Source of the DNA: Rhizobiaceae bacterium
GTDB lineage: Bacteria; Pseudomonadota; Alphaproteobacteria; Rhizobiales; Rhizobiaceae
Assembly: GCA_016742175.1 (NCBI GenBank)
Contig: JACVCH010000013.1
Coordinates: 45,881-109,880, forward strand
DNA length: 64,000 bases
Reading direction: 5' to 3'
A program made the translations under genes and the position numbers. Positions 8,460 to 16,834 of this stretch are shown here, piece by piece (the stretch's first letter is position 1; every line of letters starts with the position of its first letter). Under the pieces are notes generated by a model. That model ran no database searches, was not told the origin of the DNA, and worked only from the letters and a program-made list of their open reading frames with translations.

Positions 8460-8598
8460 TGATTGCTCCAAAATCCGCTCCGGCGTGGCAGATGGCGTGC
8501 TTTGCGAGAACCGGAGCGGAGCGTACTTCAGTACGTGAGCACCGGAAGCGCAGAAAAGTGCGCCAGGTGCCCGCTGGAGTAGGATTTTCGAGCAATCA
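8460..8598. repeat. Extragenic palindromic element, about 139 bp, with imperfect terminal inverted repeats
   Basis: The stretch between the DsbB-like and HNH genes opens with TGATTGCTCC-AAAATCC and closes with its near-complement GGATTTT-CGAGCAATCA. The arms match over about 21 of 23 positions. Inside is a shorter palindrome around GTACTTCAGTAC, flanked by CCGG and TGCG segments that also pair. The whole could fold as one long cruciform or RNA hairpin. No coding frame is supported. It resembles the dispersed palindromic repeats common between genes in Rhizobiales, but copy number cannot be judged from this window. Confidence 0.6.
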
Positions 8599-9156
8599 CT
8601 AGGGTTCGAGTTCGACATCCCAATAGAGATAATCGATCCAGCTTTCGTGCAAATAATTGGGCGGAAAGAGCCGCCCGTTATTGTGCAGATCATGGACTGT
8701 CGGCTGGTAGGGTTTTTGCCGTGGCCACATTCGGGCCTGGCTCGGCAACATCCCGCCCTTCCTGAGATTGCAGGGCGAGCAGGCGGCGACGACGTTTTCC
8801 CAGGTGGTGGCACCGCCGCAGCGGCGTGGCGTGACGTGGTCGAAGGTCAGGTCTTCGTGCGTGCCGCAATACTGGCACTGGAAGCGGTCGCGCAGGAAGA
8901 CGTTGAAGCGGGTGAAGGCGGGGTGGCACGAAGGCTTCACATAGCTCTTCAGGCACACGACGCTTGGCAGCTTCATGCTGAAGGTCGGCGAAGAGACGGC
9001 GTGCTCGTATTCGGCCACGATGTTCACGCGGTCGAGGAAGACGGCCTTGATCGCATCCTGCCAGGACCAGAGCGACAAGGGGTAATAGCTGAGCGGGCGG
9101 TAATCCGCATTCAGCACCAGTGCAGGCAAGCCATCCGGCGAGACGGCAACCGTCAA
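8599..9156 (-). CDS. HNH endonuclease
   Basis: A 185-residue HNH nuclease. A zinc knuckle is formed by CQYC (Cys94, Cys97) and CSPC (Cys126, Cys129), around the core DHVTPRR (Asp106-His107) with Asn121 and Asn130 as the later HNH residues. The N-terminal half (ALVLNADYRPLSYYP) is shared by a widely conserved, mostly chromosomal family in alphaproteobacteria and other bacteria whose role is not established; it is not obviously a restriction or homing enzyme. The TTG start was chosen because a full AAGGAGGT lies six bases upstream. The frame is open much further 5' but runs antisense through the next genes, so the longer form is rejected. It is single-copy here with no methylase nearby. Confidence 0.85.
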   Translation of the reverse strand: MTVAVSPDGLPALVLNADYRPLSYYPLSLWSWQDAIKAVFLDRVNIVAEYEHAVSSPTFSMKLPSVVCLKSYVKPSCHPAFTRFNVFLRDRFQCQYCGTHEDLTFDHVTPRRCGGATTWENVVAACSPCNLRKGGMLPSQARMWPRQKPYQPTVHDLHNNGRLFPPNYLHESWIDYLYWDVELEP

Positions 9157-9223
9157 AATCCGACCTCCTTCGAAGCGGCATCGATCGACACGGACAATGT
9201 AAGCCCGACGTGACAGGGATGTG

Positions 9224-9250
9224 AAGCGACTTGTTGACGCTGCGTCGCTT
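9224..9250 (-). other. Short inverted repeat just after the alkA-like gene
   Basis: AAGCGAC and GTCGCTT, seven bases each, flank a 13-base loop and overlap the stop codon of the AlkA-like gene. On the minus strand no T-run follows, so this is not a convincing intrinsic terminator. It may mark the 3' end of the transcript or be chance in GC-rich DNA. Confidence 0.3.
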
Positions 9251-9929
9251 ATCCCAAAGGCGTTTGCGGATCGGCGTCGGTGGGCGTCAGCACTGGCGCG
9301 GCGCTGCGCCCGATCGTTGCGTGGTGATAGGCCCAGAAGAGCCGGGCGGCGACCCCGCGCCACGGGCTCCAGAGTTCCGCGATGTCGTAAAGCTGGCGCT
9401 CGTTCGGCCGCTCGTCCATGCCGAAGGCGCGGCCGACGGCGTTCTGCAGCGCCACGTCCTTGACCGGGAAGATGTCGGGATGGCCGGCGGAAAACAGCAG
9501 GTAGATCTGCGCCGTCCACGGACCGATGCCGGGCAGCACGGTCAGGTGGCCGATCGCTTCCTCGGCATCGAGCAGGCAGAGCGCCTCGAGGTCGATCGCC
9601 TTGGCGTCGAGCGCTTCGGCGAGCGCCAGGATCGCGCGCTGCTTCGGCCGCGAGATGCCGGCCTCGCGCAGCATGTCCGGCCCGCCCTCGGCGACGGCGT
9701 GCGGCGTCAGCGGATCGGCGAGCGCGCCGAGCCGCCGCATCATGGCGGCGGCGCTGGCGCGCGAGACCTGCTGCGAAACGATGATGGAGACGAGGCTGGC
9801 GAAGCCCGGCTTGCTGCGCCGCAGCGTGACCTCCTCCGCCGTCTCGATCACCTCGGCAAGGCGCGGATCGGCGGCGGCGAGCGCGCTCAGCCCCTCGGCA
9901 ATGTCGTGCAGCGTGTCGATGCGGCGCAT
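9249..9929 (-). CDS. DNA-3-methyladenine glycosylase II family (AlkA-like)
   Basis: A 226-residue HhH-GPD base-excision glycosylase. The helix-hairpin-helix motif LPGIGPWTAQ lies at residues 132-141 and the catalytic Asp is at 158 in FPVKDVAL, the position used in AlkA. Such enzymes remove alkylated purines from DNA, leaving an abasic site. There are no Fe-S cysteines after the domain, which separates it from endonuclease III and MutY. It lacks the N-terminal AlkA domain of the E. coli enzyme and so is the short form common in this order. It is divergent from gluQ and upstream of the HNH gene on the same strand, 92 bases apart. Confidence 0.87.
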   Translation of the reverse strand: MRRIDTLHDIAEGLSALAAADPRLAEVIETAEEVTLRRSKPGFASLVSIIVSQQVSRASAAAMMRRLGALADPLTPHAVAEGGPDMLREAGISRPKQRAILALAEALDAKAIDLEALCLLDAEEAIGHLTVLPGIGPWTAQIYLLFSAGHPDIFPVKDVALQNAVGRAFGMDERPNERQLYDIAELWSPWRGVAARLFWAYHHATIGRSAAPVLTPTDADPQTPLG

Positions 9930-9999
9930 GGCATTTGTCCTTATTGCCGTTCCAGCGTAGCAATCGGACGATCAACCCTGCAACGCCCCTCGCCCGCCC

Positions 10000-10875
10000 A
10001 TGCCGCAACCCGTCTTCCGCTTCGCGCCGAGCCCCAACGGCCCGCTTCATCTCGGCCACGCCTATTCGGCGCTCCTGAACCACGACCTGGCGCGGCAGGT
10101 CGGCGGCAGGTTCCTGCTGCGCATCGAGGACATCGACCGCGAGCGCTGCCGGCCGGAGTTCGAGCGCGCGATCCTCGACGATCTCGGATGGCTGGGGCTC
10201 GAATGGGAGGAGCCGGTGCGGCGCCAGTCCGACCATTTCGACGATTACCGCGAAGCGCTCGACCGCCTCGTCGAGGCCAAGCTCGTCTATCCCGCCTTCC
10301 TGTCGCGCGGCGACGTGCGCGCCTTCATCGCCGACGAGGAGGCGCGCGGCGCTGACTGGCCACGCGATCCGGACGGGGCGCCGCTCTATCCGACGATCGA
10401 GCGCGGACTCTCGACGCGCGAGCGCCGCGCGCGAATCGAGGCGGGCGCGCCCTTCGCCTGGCGGCTCGACATCGACGCGGCGATGGACCGTGTTTCGGGA
10501 CAGTTCGACTGGCAGGAGCAAGGCTCGGGACCGGAGGGCGAGACGGGACTTGTGTCGGCCGATCCGCGAATCTGGGGCGATTTCGTCATCGCGCGCAAGG
10601 ATGTGCCGACGAGCTACCAGCTTTCGGTCGTCGTCGACGACGCGATTCAGGGCGTCACCCATGTCGTGCGCGGACGCGATCTCTTTCACGCGACGTCCGG
10701 CCAGCGATTGCTGCAGGAACTGCTCGGCCTGTCGGCGCCGGTCTATCTCCACCACGACCTGATCCTCGCCGATGACGGGCGCAAGCTCTCCAAGAGCCGC
10801 GGCGATACCGGGCTCGACGCCTTGCGCAAGGCGGGGCTGACGCCGCACGACATCCGGCGGATGGTCGGGCTCTAG
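10000..10875 (+). CDS. gluQ: Glutamyl-Q tRNA(Asp) synthetase (GluQ-RS)
   Basis: A 291-residue class I synthetase paralogue that lacks an anticodon-binding domain and attaches glutamate to queuosine 34 of tRNA-Asp. It has the signature PNGPLHLGHA (HIGH-like, residues 12-21), the RIEDIDRER segment and a late KLSKS (KMSKS-like). The zinc site of the E. coli homologue (CxC plus a Tyr and Cys) is gone: the region reads YPAFLSR at 97-103 and LYPTIER later, with no cysteine. Metal-free versions of this subdomain exist in the wider GluRS family, so activity is still likely. Its stop shares the tetranucleotide CTAG with the stop of the convergent membrane-protein gene. Confidence 0.9.
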   Translation: MPQPVFRFAPSPNGPLHLGHAYSALLNHDLARQVGGRFLLRIEDIDRERCRPEFERAILDDLGWLGLEWEEPVRRQSDHFDDYREALDRLVEAKLVYPAFLSRGDVRAFIADEEARGADWPRDPDGAPLYPTIERGLSTRERRARIEAGAPFAWRLDIDAAMDRVSGQFDWQEQGSGPEGETGLVSADPRIWGDFVIARKDVPTSYQLSVVVDDAIQGVTHVVRGRDLFHATSGQRLLQELLGLSAPVYLHHDLILADDGRKLSKSRGDTGLDALRKAGLTPHDIRRMVGL

Positions 10876-11165
10876 AGTCGCAACCGGCTACCGATCGCCT
10901 TCAGCCCGGCCAGAAGCGCCACCGTGACGAAGGCGCCGCCGAGCCCGTAGGTCGTCGCGAACCGCAGATCCGCGAATTTGTGGCCGACATGATTGTAGAG
11001 CGCGATCGTCAGGAAGAAGCCGGAGACGAGCACGATCGTGTTGCCGATCGGTCCGAACCCGTCGGGTCCCATGATGGCGTCCATGCAAAGGCCGAGCAGG
11101 AACGACAGGATCGCGACCGATGCCACCGCCATGCACAGCCAGATGAAACTCAGGTTCCAAAGCAT
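10872..11165 (-). CDS. Small predicted inner-membrane protein, unknown function
   Basis: A 97-residue protein with three hydrophobic stretches at about residues 4-28, 39-56 and 70-90. I do not recognise a named domain. The ATG at residue one of the MLWNLSF sequence was chosen because GGAGGGGAAGG precedes it and because the hydrophobic segment begins there; a longer frame upstream is not membrane-like. It overlaps gluQ tail to tail by four bases and is divergent from the DMT exporter gene. It could be a small accessory membrane protein. Confidence 0.65.
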   Translation of the reverse strand: MLWNLSFIWLCMAVASVAILSFLLGLCMDAIMGPDGFGPIGNTIVLVSGFFLTIALYNHVGHKFADLRFATTYGLGGAFVTVALLAGLKAIGSRLRL

Positions 11166-11309
11166 GCGAAATCCTTCCCCTCCAAGGGTCAAGGATGCGC
11201 CCCGTCTGCATTCACCCGCATCGACCATGAAATTGCGCTTCAATTCTTTCGATTTGCTTGCGCGCAGCAACGCAATTAGAGCGGCTCTGCAAGAACCGCG
11301 CGAGTATCC

Positions 11310-12203
11310 ATGCCGCTCCTGATCCGCCTCGTCCCGATCGTCTTCGTGCTCCTCTGGTCGACCGGCTTCATCGGCGCGCGCTACGCGATGCCATGGGCCG
11401 AGCCCTTCGCCTTTCTCGCGGTCCGGTTTGGCCTGACGATCGTGCTGCTCGCGCTGCTACTGGCCGCGATAAGCTGGCGGGCGATGGACCGGCGCCAGGC
11501 GCTGCATGCGATGATCGCCGGCGCGCTGATCCACGGCGTCTATCTCGGCGGCGTCTTCTGGGCGATCCGCAACGGCATGCCGGCGGGTCTTTCCGCGCTG
11601 ATCGTCGGCCTGCAGCCGCTGGCGACGGCGATGATGGCGGCGGCCGTCCTCGGCGAACGACTGACGAGCAAGCACTGGGCCGGCATGGCGCTCGGCCTTG
11701 CCGGCGTCGCCATCGTGCTGGCGCCCAAGCTCGGCTCGCTCGGCGGCGTCACCGCCGCGACGCTCCTCTCCTCCTTCGTCGCCATGCTGGCGATCAGCGC
11801 GGGGACAGTCTGGCAAAAGCGCTTCGTGGCGAGCGGCGACCTCGTCGTCGGCACGATCTGGCAGTATGTCGGGGGCGTTTCGGTCGTGCTCGTCGCGACC
11901 TTCGCGCTCGAGACGCAGACCTACCAGATGACCGGCGAACTGGTCTTCGCCATGGCCTGGCTGGTGCTGGTCCTCTCGCTCGGGGCGATCTTCCTTTTGA
12001 TGTACCTCATCCGCGAGGGCGAGGTGGCGAAGGTGTCGTCGCTGTTCTTCCTCGTGCCGGCGGTGACGGCGCTGATCGCCTGGGTGCTGTTCGACGAGAC
12101 GCTCAACGCCGTGCAGATCGCCGGCATGGTGCTGACGACGGTCGGCGTGGCGGTGGCAACGCGAAAGGCTCAGCCGGGAACGCGGGCGCGGGCCTCGAAA
12201 TAG
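11310..12203 (+). CDS. DMT-superfamily EamA transporter
   Basis: A 297-residue integral membrane protein with two tandem EamA repeats and about ten transmembrane helices, the pattern of drug/metabolite exporters such as RhtA and YdcZ relatives. The N-terminus LWSTGFIGARYAMP is typical of the subgroup with this conserved Trp-Ser-Thr-Gly-Phe start. The second repeat carries the LFDETL motif of late EamA repeats. The exported solute cannot be predicted, and amino acids or their analogues are common for the family. The last 34 bases overlap the 3' end of the convergent YihY gene, both frames being coding there. Confidence 0.88.
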   Translation: MPLLIRLVPIVFVLLWSTGFIGARYAMPWAEPFAFLAVRFGLTIVLLALLLAAISWRAMDRRQALHAMIAGALIHGVYLGGVFWAIRNGMPAGLSALIVGLQPLATAMMAAAVLGERLTSKHWAGMALGLAGVAIVLAPKLGSLGGVTAATLLSSFVAMLAISAGTVWQKRFVASGDLVVGTIWQYVGGVSVVLVATFALETQTYQMTGELVFAMAWLVLVLSLGAIFLLMYLIREGEVAKVSSLFFLVPAVTALIAWVLFDETLNAVQIAGMVLTTVGVAVATRKAQPGTRARASK

Positions 12204-13051
12204 CGCTTCATCGCGGCGTTGAGTTCGCCGCCCATGATGAAGATCACCGAGACGATGTAGAGGAACACCAGCGCGATCATGATCGAGGCGAGGCCCGCAT
12301 AGGTCGTCGCGTAGGACGAGAACTGCGACAAATAGTTCGCGAACGCCGTCGATCCGATGACCCAGCCGATCAGCGTGAAGATGATGCCGGGCACGATGTC
12401 CACGAAGCGCCGCTTGCCGGCCGGCAGCCAGAAATGCACCGCCACGAGCCCGATCACGATGACGAGCGAGGCGACGATGAAGCGCCAGATCGTGATCGTG
12501 CCCATATAGGGCTCGAGCCACGGCACATGCTCCTGCGCAAGGTCGCCGATCAGCGGCGCGATAACGAGCAGCGCCGAGACGATGACGAAGCCGACCGTCG
12601 CGATGAAGACGAAGGCGAGGCTTTGCAGGCGCAGCGTGAAGATCGAGCGCGTTTCGCTGACCCGGTAGGCGCGGTTGAGCGAGACGCGCAGCGCCTCGAT
12701 GCCGTTGGAGGCGAAGAAGGCGGCGATGATGACGCCGATGGTGAGGAAATCGCCGCGCTGGACGGTGAGCACGCTCGTGACCTCGTAGGCGATCGGTGAG
12801 GCGATTTCCTCCGGCCAGGTGTCGAAGACGAGATGGACGGCGGTGTCCGCGAACGCCTTGGCGCCGAGGAAGCTGGCGAGCGAGGTGGCGAAGATCAGGA
12901 AAGGAAAAAGCGCGAGCAGCGCCGACAGGGCCAGATGGCTCGCCATCGCCCAACCGTCGTCATTGTTGAAATGCCCGAGCGCATCACCCAGCACCCGTTT
13001 CGTCGCGACAATTTGTCGGATCATCGTCGGACCAGCAAAGACATCGACCAA
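12170..13051 (-). CDS. YihY/virulence factor BrkB family membrane protein
   Basis: A 293-residue inner-membrane protein of the YihY (formerly RNase BN, UPF0761) family with six predicted helices. Family features seen are SALLALFPFLIF in the first helix, FFASNGIEALRVSLNRAYRV in the middle and IIFTLIGWVIGSTAFANYL near the fifth. The molecular function is unknown; the old RNase BN name was a misassignment. The start could also be the ATG nine codons in (MIRQIV). It overlaps the convergent DMT gene by 34 bases. About 235 bases separate its start from the next gene on the other strand. Confidence 0.85.
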   Translation of the reverse strand: MVDVFAGPTMIRQIVATKRVLGDALGHFNNDDGWAMASHLALSALLALFPFLIFATSLASFLGAKAFADTAVHLVFDTWPEEIASPIAYEVTSVLTVQRGDFLTIGVIIAAFFASNGIEALRVSLNRAYRVSETRSIFTLRLQSLAFVFIATVGFVIVSALLVIAPLIGDLAQEHVPWLEPYMGTITIWRFIVASLVIVIGLVAVHFWLPAGKRRFVDIVPGIIFTLIGWVIGSTAFANYLSQFSSYATTYAGLASIMIALVFLYIVSVIFIMGGELNAAMKRYFEARARVPG

Positions 13052-13286
13052 TCCCGAGCCTCGAAATCGTTGTTCCAGATAAGGTGACGATACGGCCTAC
13101 GCCATCTTGCGGTTTCACTTCTAGTGCGGCTCGCTTGCCCGAAACTCGATTGCGGTGAGGCAATCGGCCGCCGCCACTGGAAGATTGCGTGGGTGCGCTC
13201 CATAATGCATGGCAACGTCAGATCCAAATGCGCGCCGCGCATTCCTCAACGTTTTGCGGCGCCTTTCTTTCCAATCGGGAAACTCG

Positions 13287-13487
13287 ATGTCCACCGTCTT
13301 CAACGTCATTGCCGTCCTGTTCATGGTGGCGGTCGCCTTCGTCCTGGTGCGAGGCCTGATCAACCTGATGCGCGGCGGCTCCGGCAACACGTCCAACAAG
13401 CTGATGCAGGCGCGCGTCGTCCTGCAGTTCCTCGCGCTCGTCTTCGTCATGCTGGCGCTCTATTTCTCGCGCCAGTCCGGAGGCTGA
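13287..13487 (+). CDS. Small twin-transmembrane (HIG1-like) protein
   Basis: A 66-residue membrane protein with two helices (about residues 4-22 and 45-61) joined by a basic, Asn-containing loop, the layout of HIG_1_N / twin-transmembrane proteins. In alphaproteobacteria such small proteins lie beside the cobalamin adenosyltransferase gene; some HIG1 relatives associate with cytochrome oxidase. The frame is open 26 codons earlier, but the ATG used here has GGGAA upstream and starts the hydrophobic segment directly. One base separates it from the next gene, so the two are co-translated. Confidence 0.75.
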   Translation: MSTVFNVIAVLFMVAVAFVLVRGLINLMRGGSGNTSNKLMQARVVLQFLALVFVMLALYFSRQSGG

Positions 13488-13488
13488 C

Positions 13489-14070
13489 TTGGTCATCTTG
13501 AACCGCATCTACACCCGCACCGGCGACGACGGCACGACGGCGCTCGGCTCGGGCGAGCGACGCCCGAAATACGACCTGCGCGTCGCCTCCTACGGCACGG
13601 TCGACGAGGCGAATGCCTGCATCGGCATGGCGCGCGTCCATACCGAGGCCACGCATGCCGACATCGACGCGATGCTGGTGCGCATCCAGAACGACATGTT
13701 CGACCTCGGCGCCGATCTCGCCGCGCCCGACACGGGCAAGCCCCTGCCCTATGAGCCGCTGCGCATCGTCGCCTCGCAGGTCACGCGCGTCGAGGCCGAC
13801 ATCGACGTCCTCAACAAGCGCCTGCAGCCGCTGCGCACCTTCGTCCTGCCGGGCGGCGCGCCTGCGGCCGCTGCGCTGCATCTGGCGCGCACGGTGACGC
13901 GCCGGGCCGAGCGGATGATGGTGGAACTGTCGCGCGTCGAAGGCGAGATCGTCGGCGCGGACGCCATCCGCTACATCAACCGCGTCTCCGACTTCCTCTT
14001 CGTCGCCGCCCGCGCCGTCAACGACGACGGCCGCGCCGACGTGTTGTGGGTGCCTGGGCAAAATCGCTAG
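13489..14070 (+). CDS. Cob(I)alamin adenosyltransferase, PduO type
   Basis: A 193-residue ATP:cob(I)alamin adenosyltransferase that makes adenosylcobalamin for enzymes such as methylmalonyl-CoA mutase and ribonucleotide reductase. The N-terminal YTRTGDDGTTAL is the family ATP-binding signature, and the C-terminal half holds RRAERMMVELSR and YINRVSDFLFVAAR, the trimer and corrin-binding segments. The TTG start is supported by CCGGAGG five bases upstream and by the family N-terminus beginning right there. It follows the HIG1-like gene by one base and precedes the rhomboid gene by six, forming a three-gene unit. Confidence 0.92.
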   Translation: MVILNRIYTRTGDDGTTALGSGERRPKYDLRVASYGTVDEANACIGMARVHTEATHADIDAMLVRIQNDMFDLGADLAAPDTGKPLPYEPLRIVASQVTRVEADIDVLNKRLQPLRTFVLPGGAPAAAALHLARTVTRRAERMMVELSRVEGEIVGADAIRYINRVSDFLFVAARAVNDDGRADVLWVPGQNR

Positions 14071-14076
14071 AGACGC

Positions 14077-14835
14077 ATGTTCATCCCGCTCCACGACGCC
14101 AACCGGCTCCGCTTCATCAAGGCGCAATATGTGACGGTCGGGCTGATCGCGGTGAACGTCATCGCCTATTTCTGGAGCGTGGCGGGCGGCTGGGAGGCGA
14201 CGCAGGCCGCCGCCTATTCCTTCGGCTACATTCCCTCCGTCGCCTTCGACCATGTCGACCTGCCGCCGGAACTGGCCGTTCTGCCCGCAGAGACGTCCTA
14301 CGTCACCTACGCGTTCCTGCACGGCGACCTTCTGCATCTCGGCGGCAACATGCTGTTCCTGTGGGTCTTCGGCGACAATGTCGAGGACGCGATGGGGCAC
14401 CTGAAATTCCTCGCCTTCTACCTACTCTGCGCGGCCGCCGGCGCGTGGTTCCACGGCATGATGGCGCCGCTGTTGAAAGTGCCGCTGATCGGCGCATCCG
14501 GCGCGGTCGCTGGCATCGTCTCGGCCTATCTCCTGCTCCACCCGCGCGTGAAGATCTGGGTGCTGGCCTTCGGCCGCCTGCCCCTGCGCATCCCGGCCTG
14601 GACCGTGCTGGCGCTGTGGATCGGGTTCCAGTTCGTCATGTTCGCGCTCGCCGGCGAGGACCAGATTTCCTGGGCGGCGCATATCGGCGGCATCGTCGCC
14701 GGCGCGTTGCTTCTGGTGGTGCTAAAGCGGTCCGAAGTGCCGCTTCTCGACCGCCGCATCGTCACGCCGCAGGCCGCGGTCGTCGCGCCGGCGCCTGCCG
14801 ATGCGACCCGATCGCGCGGCCCCTGGGATCGGTGA
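14077..14835 (+). CDS. Rhomboid-family intramembrane serine protease
   Basis: A 252-residue membrane protein with six or more helices. The catalytic dyad is visible: Ser141 in GASGAVAG and His202 in AAHIGG. The first helix region has LHGDLLHLGGN, with His82, His87 and Asn91 forming the oxyanion and structural residues of bacterial rhomboids. It should cleave transmembrane substrates within the inner membrane, but the substrate is not known. The C-terminal tail is Ala/Pro-rich and cytoplasmic. It starts six bases after the cobalamin adenosyltransferase. Confidence 0.9.
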   Translation: MFIPLHDANRLRFIKAQYVTVGLIAVNVIAYFWSVAGGWEATQAAAYSFGYIPSVAFDHVDLPPELAVLPAETSYVTYAFLHGDLLHLGGNMLFLWVFGDNVEDAMGHLKFLAFYLLCAAAGAWFHGMMAPLLKVPLIGASGAVAGIVSAYLLLHPRVKIWVLAFGRLPLRIPAWTVLALWIGFQFVMFALAGEDQISWAAHIGGIVAGALLLVVLKRSEVPLLDRRIVTPQAAVVAPAPADATRSRGPWDR

Positions 14836-14866
14836 GATTCAACCGTTTTGAGGCCATTGCGCTCTA

Positions 14867-14895
14867 TTGACGGTCATTCCGCCACAAACTACGGT
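14867..14895 (+). promoter_or_regulatory. Candidate sigma-70-type promoter for etfBA
   Basis: TTGACG and TACGGT are separated by exactly 17 bases, about 108 bases upstream of etfB. The -35 is a close match and the -10 a weak one. No other good pair was seen in this 167-base gap. Confidence 0.4.
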
Positions 14896-15002
14896 CCCGC
14901 GCGATTGTGCCGGGCAGCCCCGGAATGTCGATTTCTGACAAGCGGTGCGGCACGCACCTTGTTAGACGCAGACGCTGCATCCAAGGGAAAGGTCTCAAGC
15001 GA

Positions 15003-15749
15003 ATGAAAGTTCTGGTCCCCGTCAAGCGGGTGGTGGATTACAACGTCAAGATCCGCGTCAAGGCGGACGGCTCGGGCGTCGACCTCGCCAATGTGAAGAT
15101 GTCGATGAACCCGTTCGACGAGATCGCCGTCGAAGAGGCGATCCGCCTGAAGGAGGCCGGCAAGGCCGAGGAGATCGTCGTCGTCTCGATCGGACCCCAG
15201 CAAGCGCAGGAAACACTGCGCACCGCGCTCGCCATGGGCGCCGACCGCGCGATCCTCGTCAAGGTCGACGAGACCACCGAGCCGCTGACGGTCGCCAAGA
15301 TCCTGAAGGGCGTCGTCGGCGAAGAGAATCCTGGCCTCGTCATCCTCGGCAAGCAGGCGATCGACGACGACGCCAACCAGACCGGCCAGATGCTCGCCGC
15401 CCTCCTCGGCTGGAGCCAGGCGACTTTCGCTTCCAAGATCGAGATCGAGGGCGACAAGGCCAAGGTGACGCGCGAAGTCGATGGCGGCCTGCAGACGATC
15501 GAGGCCAAGATGCCGGCGATCGTGACCACCGACCTGCGCCTCAACCAGCCGCGCTACGCTTCGCTGCCCAACATCATGAAGGCCAAGAAGAAGCCGCTCG
15601 ACGAGAAGTCGGCCGCCGATTACGGCGTCGAGGTCAAGCCGCGCCTGAAGGTCCTGAAGACCGAGGAGCCGGCCGGACGCAAGGCGGGCGTCAAGGTCAA
15701 GGACGTCGCCGAACTGGTGGCGAGCCTGAAGTCCGCAGGCGTGCTCTAA
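15003..15749 (+). CDS. etfB: Electron transfer flavoprotein, beta subunit
   Basis: A 248-residue ETF beta subunit. With the alpha subunit it carries electrons from acyl-CoA and other flavin dehydrogenases to ETF-quinone oxidoreductase. Family features are [10 protein letters not shown] at the N-terminus, [11 protein letters not shown] at 36-46 and [16 protein letters not shown], the AMP-binding and recognition segment. The ATG was taken at MKVLV with AAGGGAAAGG upstream; an earlier in-frame start would add an unrelated basic leader. etfA follows after 25 bases, and a 3-hydroxyacyl-CoA dehydrogenase comes next, consistent with beta-oxidation. Confidence 0.97.
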   Translation: MKVLVPVKRVVDYNVKIRVKADGSGVDLANVKMSMNPFDEIAVEEAIRLKEAGKAEEIVVVSIGPQQAQETLRTALAMGADRAILVKVDETTEPLTVAKILKGVVGEENPGLVILGKQAIDDDANQTGQMLAALLGWSQATFASKIEIEGDKAKVTREVDGGLQTIEAKMPAIVTTDLRLNQPRYASLPNIMKAKKKPLDEKSAADYGVEVKPRLKVLKTEEPAGRKAGVKVKDVAELVASLKSAGVL

Positions 15750-15774
15750 ACTCAAGGCAAAAGGAACAGACAAC

Positions 15775-16704
15775 ATGGCTATTCTTCTGATTGCCGAACA
15801 CGACAACGCGACCCTGTCGGACCAGACCGCCAAGGCGCTTTCGGCCGCCACCAAGATCGGCGGCGACGTCGACGTGCTGGTGGCCGGCAAGGGCGCGCAG
15901 GCAGCGGCCGACGCTGCCGGCAAATTGGCCGGCGTGCGCAAGGTCCTGCTGGCGGAAGCCGACGAACTCGCCGAGCGCCTCGCCGAGCCGCTCGCCGCCC
16001 TCGTCGTCAAGCTCGCCGACGGCTACGACACGATCATCGCGCCGGCCACCACCATGGCCAAGAACGTGATGCCGCGCGTCGCCGCCCTCCTCGACGTGAT
16101 GCAGCTTTCCGACATCGTCGAGGTCGTCTCCGCCGACACGTTCAAGCGCCCGATCTATGCCGGCAACGCGATCCAGACCGTGCAGTCGACCGACGCCAAG
16201 CGCGTGATCACGGTGCGCACGGCAACGTTCCAGGCGGCCGGCGACGGCGGATCGGCCTCGGTCGAAAGCGTTTCGGCCGCGGACAATCCGGGCCTGTCGA
16301 CCTTCGTCGAGAACCGCATCGCCGCCTCCGACCGTCCCGAGCTGACCTCGGCGAGGATCATCATCTCGGGCGGGCGCGCGCTCGGCTCGAAGGAGAAGTT
16401 CGAGGAAGTCATGCTGCCGATTGCCGACAAGCTCGGCGCGGCCGTCGGCGCTTCCCGCGCCGCCGTCGATGCGGGCTACGCGCCGAACGACTGGCAGGTC
16501 GGCCAGACCGGTAAGGTCGTCGCCCCCGAGCTCTACATCGCCGCCGGCATCTCCGGCGCGATCCAGCACCTCGCCGGCATGAAGGACTCCAAGGTCATCG
16601 TCGCCATCAACAAGGACGAGGAAGCGCCGATCTTCCAGGTCGCCGATTACGGCCTCGTCGGCGACCTCTTCACGGTCCTGCCGGAGCTCGAAAAGGCGCT
16701 CTGA
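15775..16704 (+). CDS. etfA: Electron transfer flavoprotein, alpha subunit
   Basis: A 309-residue ETF alpha subunit that binds FAD. The C-terminal FAD domain shows [37 protein letters not shown] and [22 protein letters not shown], all diagnostic. Together with etfB it makes the soluble cytoplasmic heterodimer. The start is an ATG after AAAAGGAACAG. It is in the same transcription unit as etfB, and the 3-hydroxybutyryl-CoA dehydrogenase gene starts 130 bases later on the same strand. Confidence 0.97.
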   Translation: MAILLIAEHDNATLSDQTAKALSAATKIGGDVDVLVAGKGAQAAADAAGKLAGVRKVLLAEADELAERLAEPLAALVVKLADGYDTIIAPATTMAKNVMPRVAALLDVMQLSDIVEVVSADTFKRPIYAGNAIQTVQSTDAKRVITVRTATFQAAGDGGSASVESVSAADNPGLSTFVENRIAASDRPELTSARIIISGGRALGSKEKFEEVMLPIADKLGAAVGASRAAVDAGYAPNDWQVGQTGKVVAPELYIAAGISGAIQHLAGMKDSKVIVAINKDEEAPIFQVADYGLVGDLFTVLPELEKAL

Positions 16705-16834
16705 CACACCTGTCGGGAATTGTTGCGAATGCAGGCGGGCGGGGCTGGACGAACCAGTTCCGCCCTTCTACTTTGCACCGCAATATGAAAAGTGAGGACG
16801 CCCGTTCGAAGGCGTCTCGACGGGATCACAAGCC

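Noticed and set aside
8599..10848. Very long minus-strand open frame of about 749 codons
   Set aside because: Only the last 185 codons match a family (HNH). The rest is antisense to the AlkA-like gene's opposite strand and gluQ, Arg-rich, and has no ribosome site; it is a GC-content artefact.
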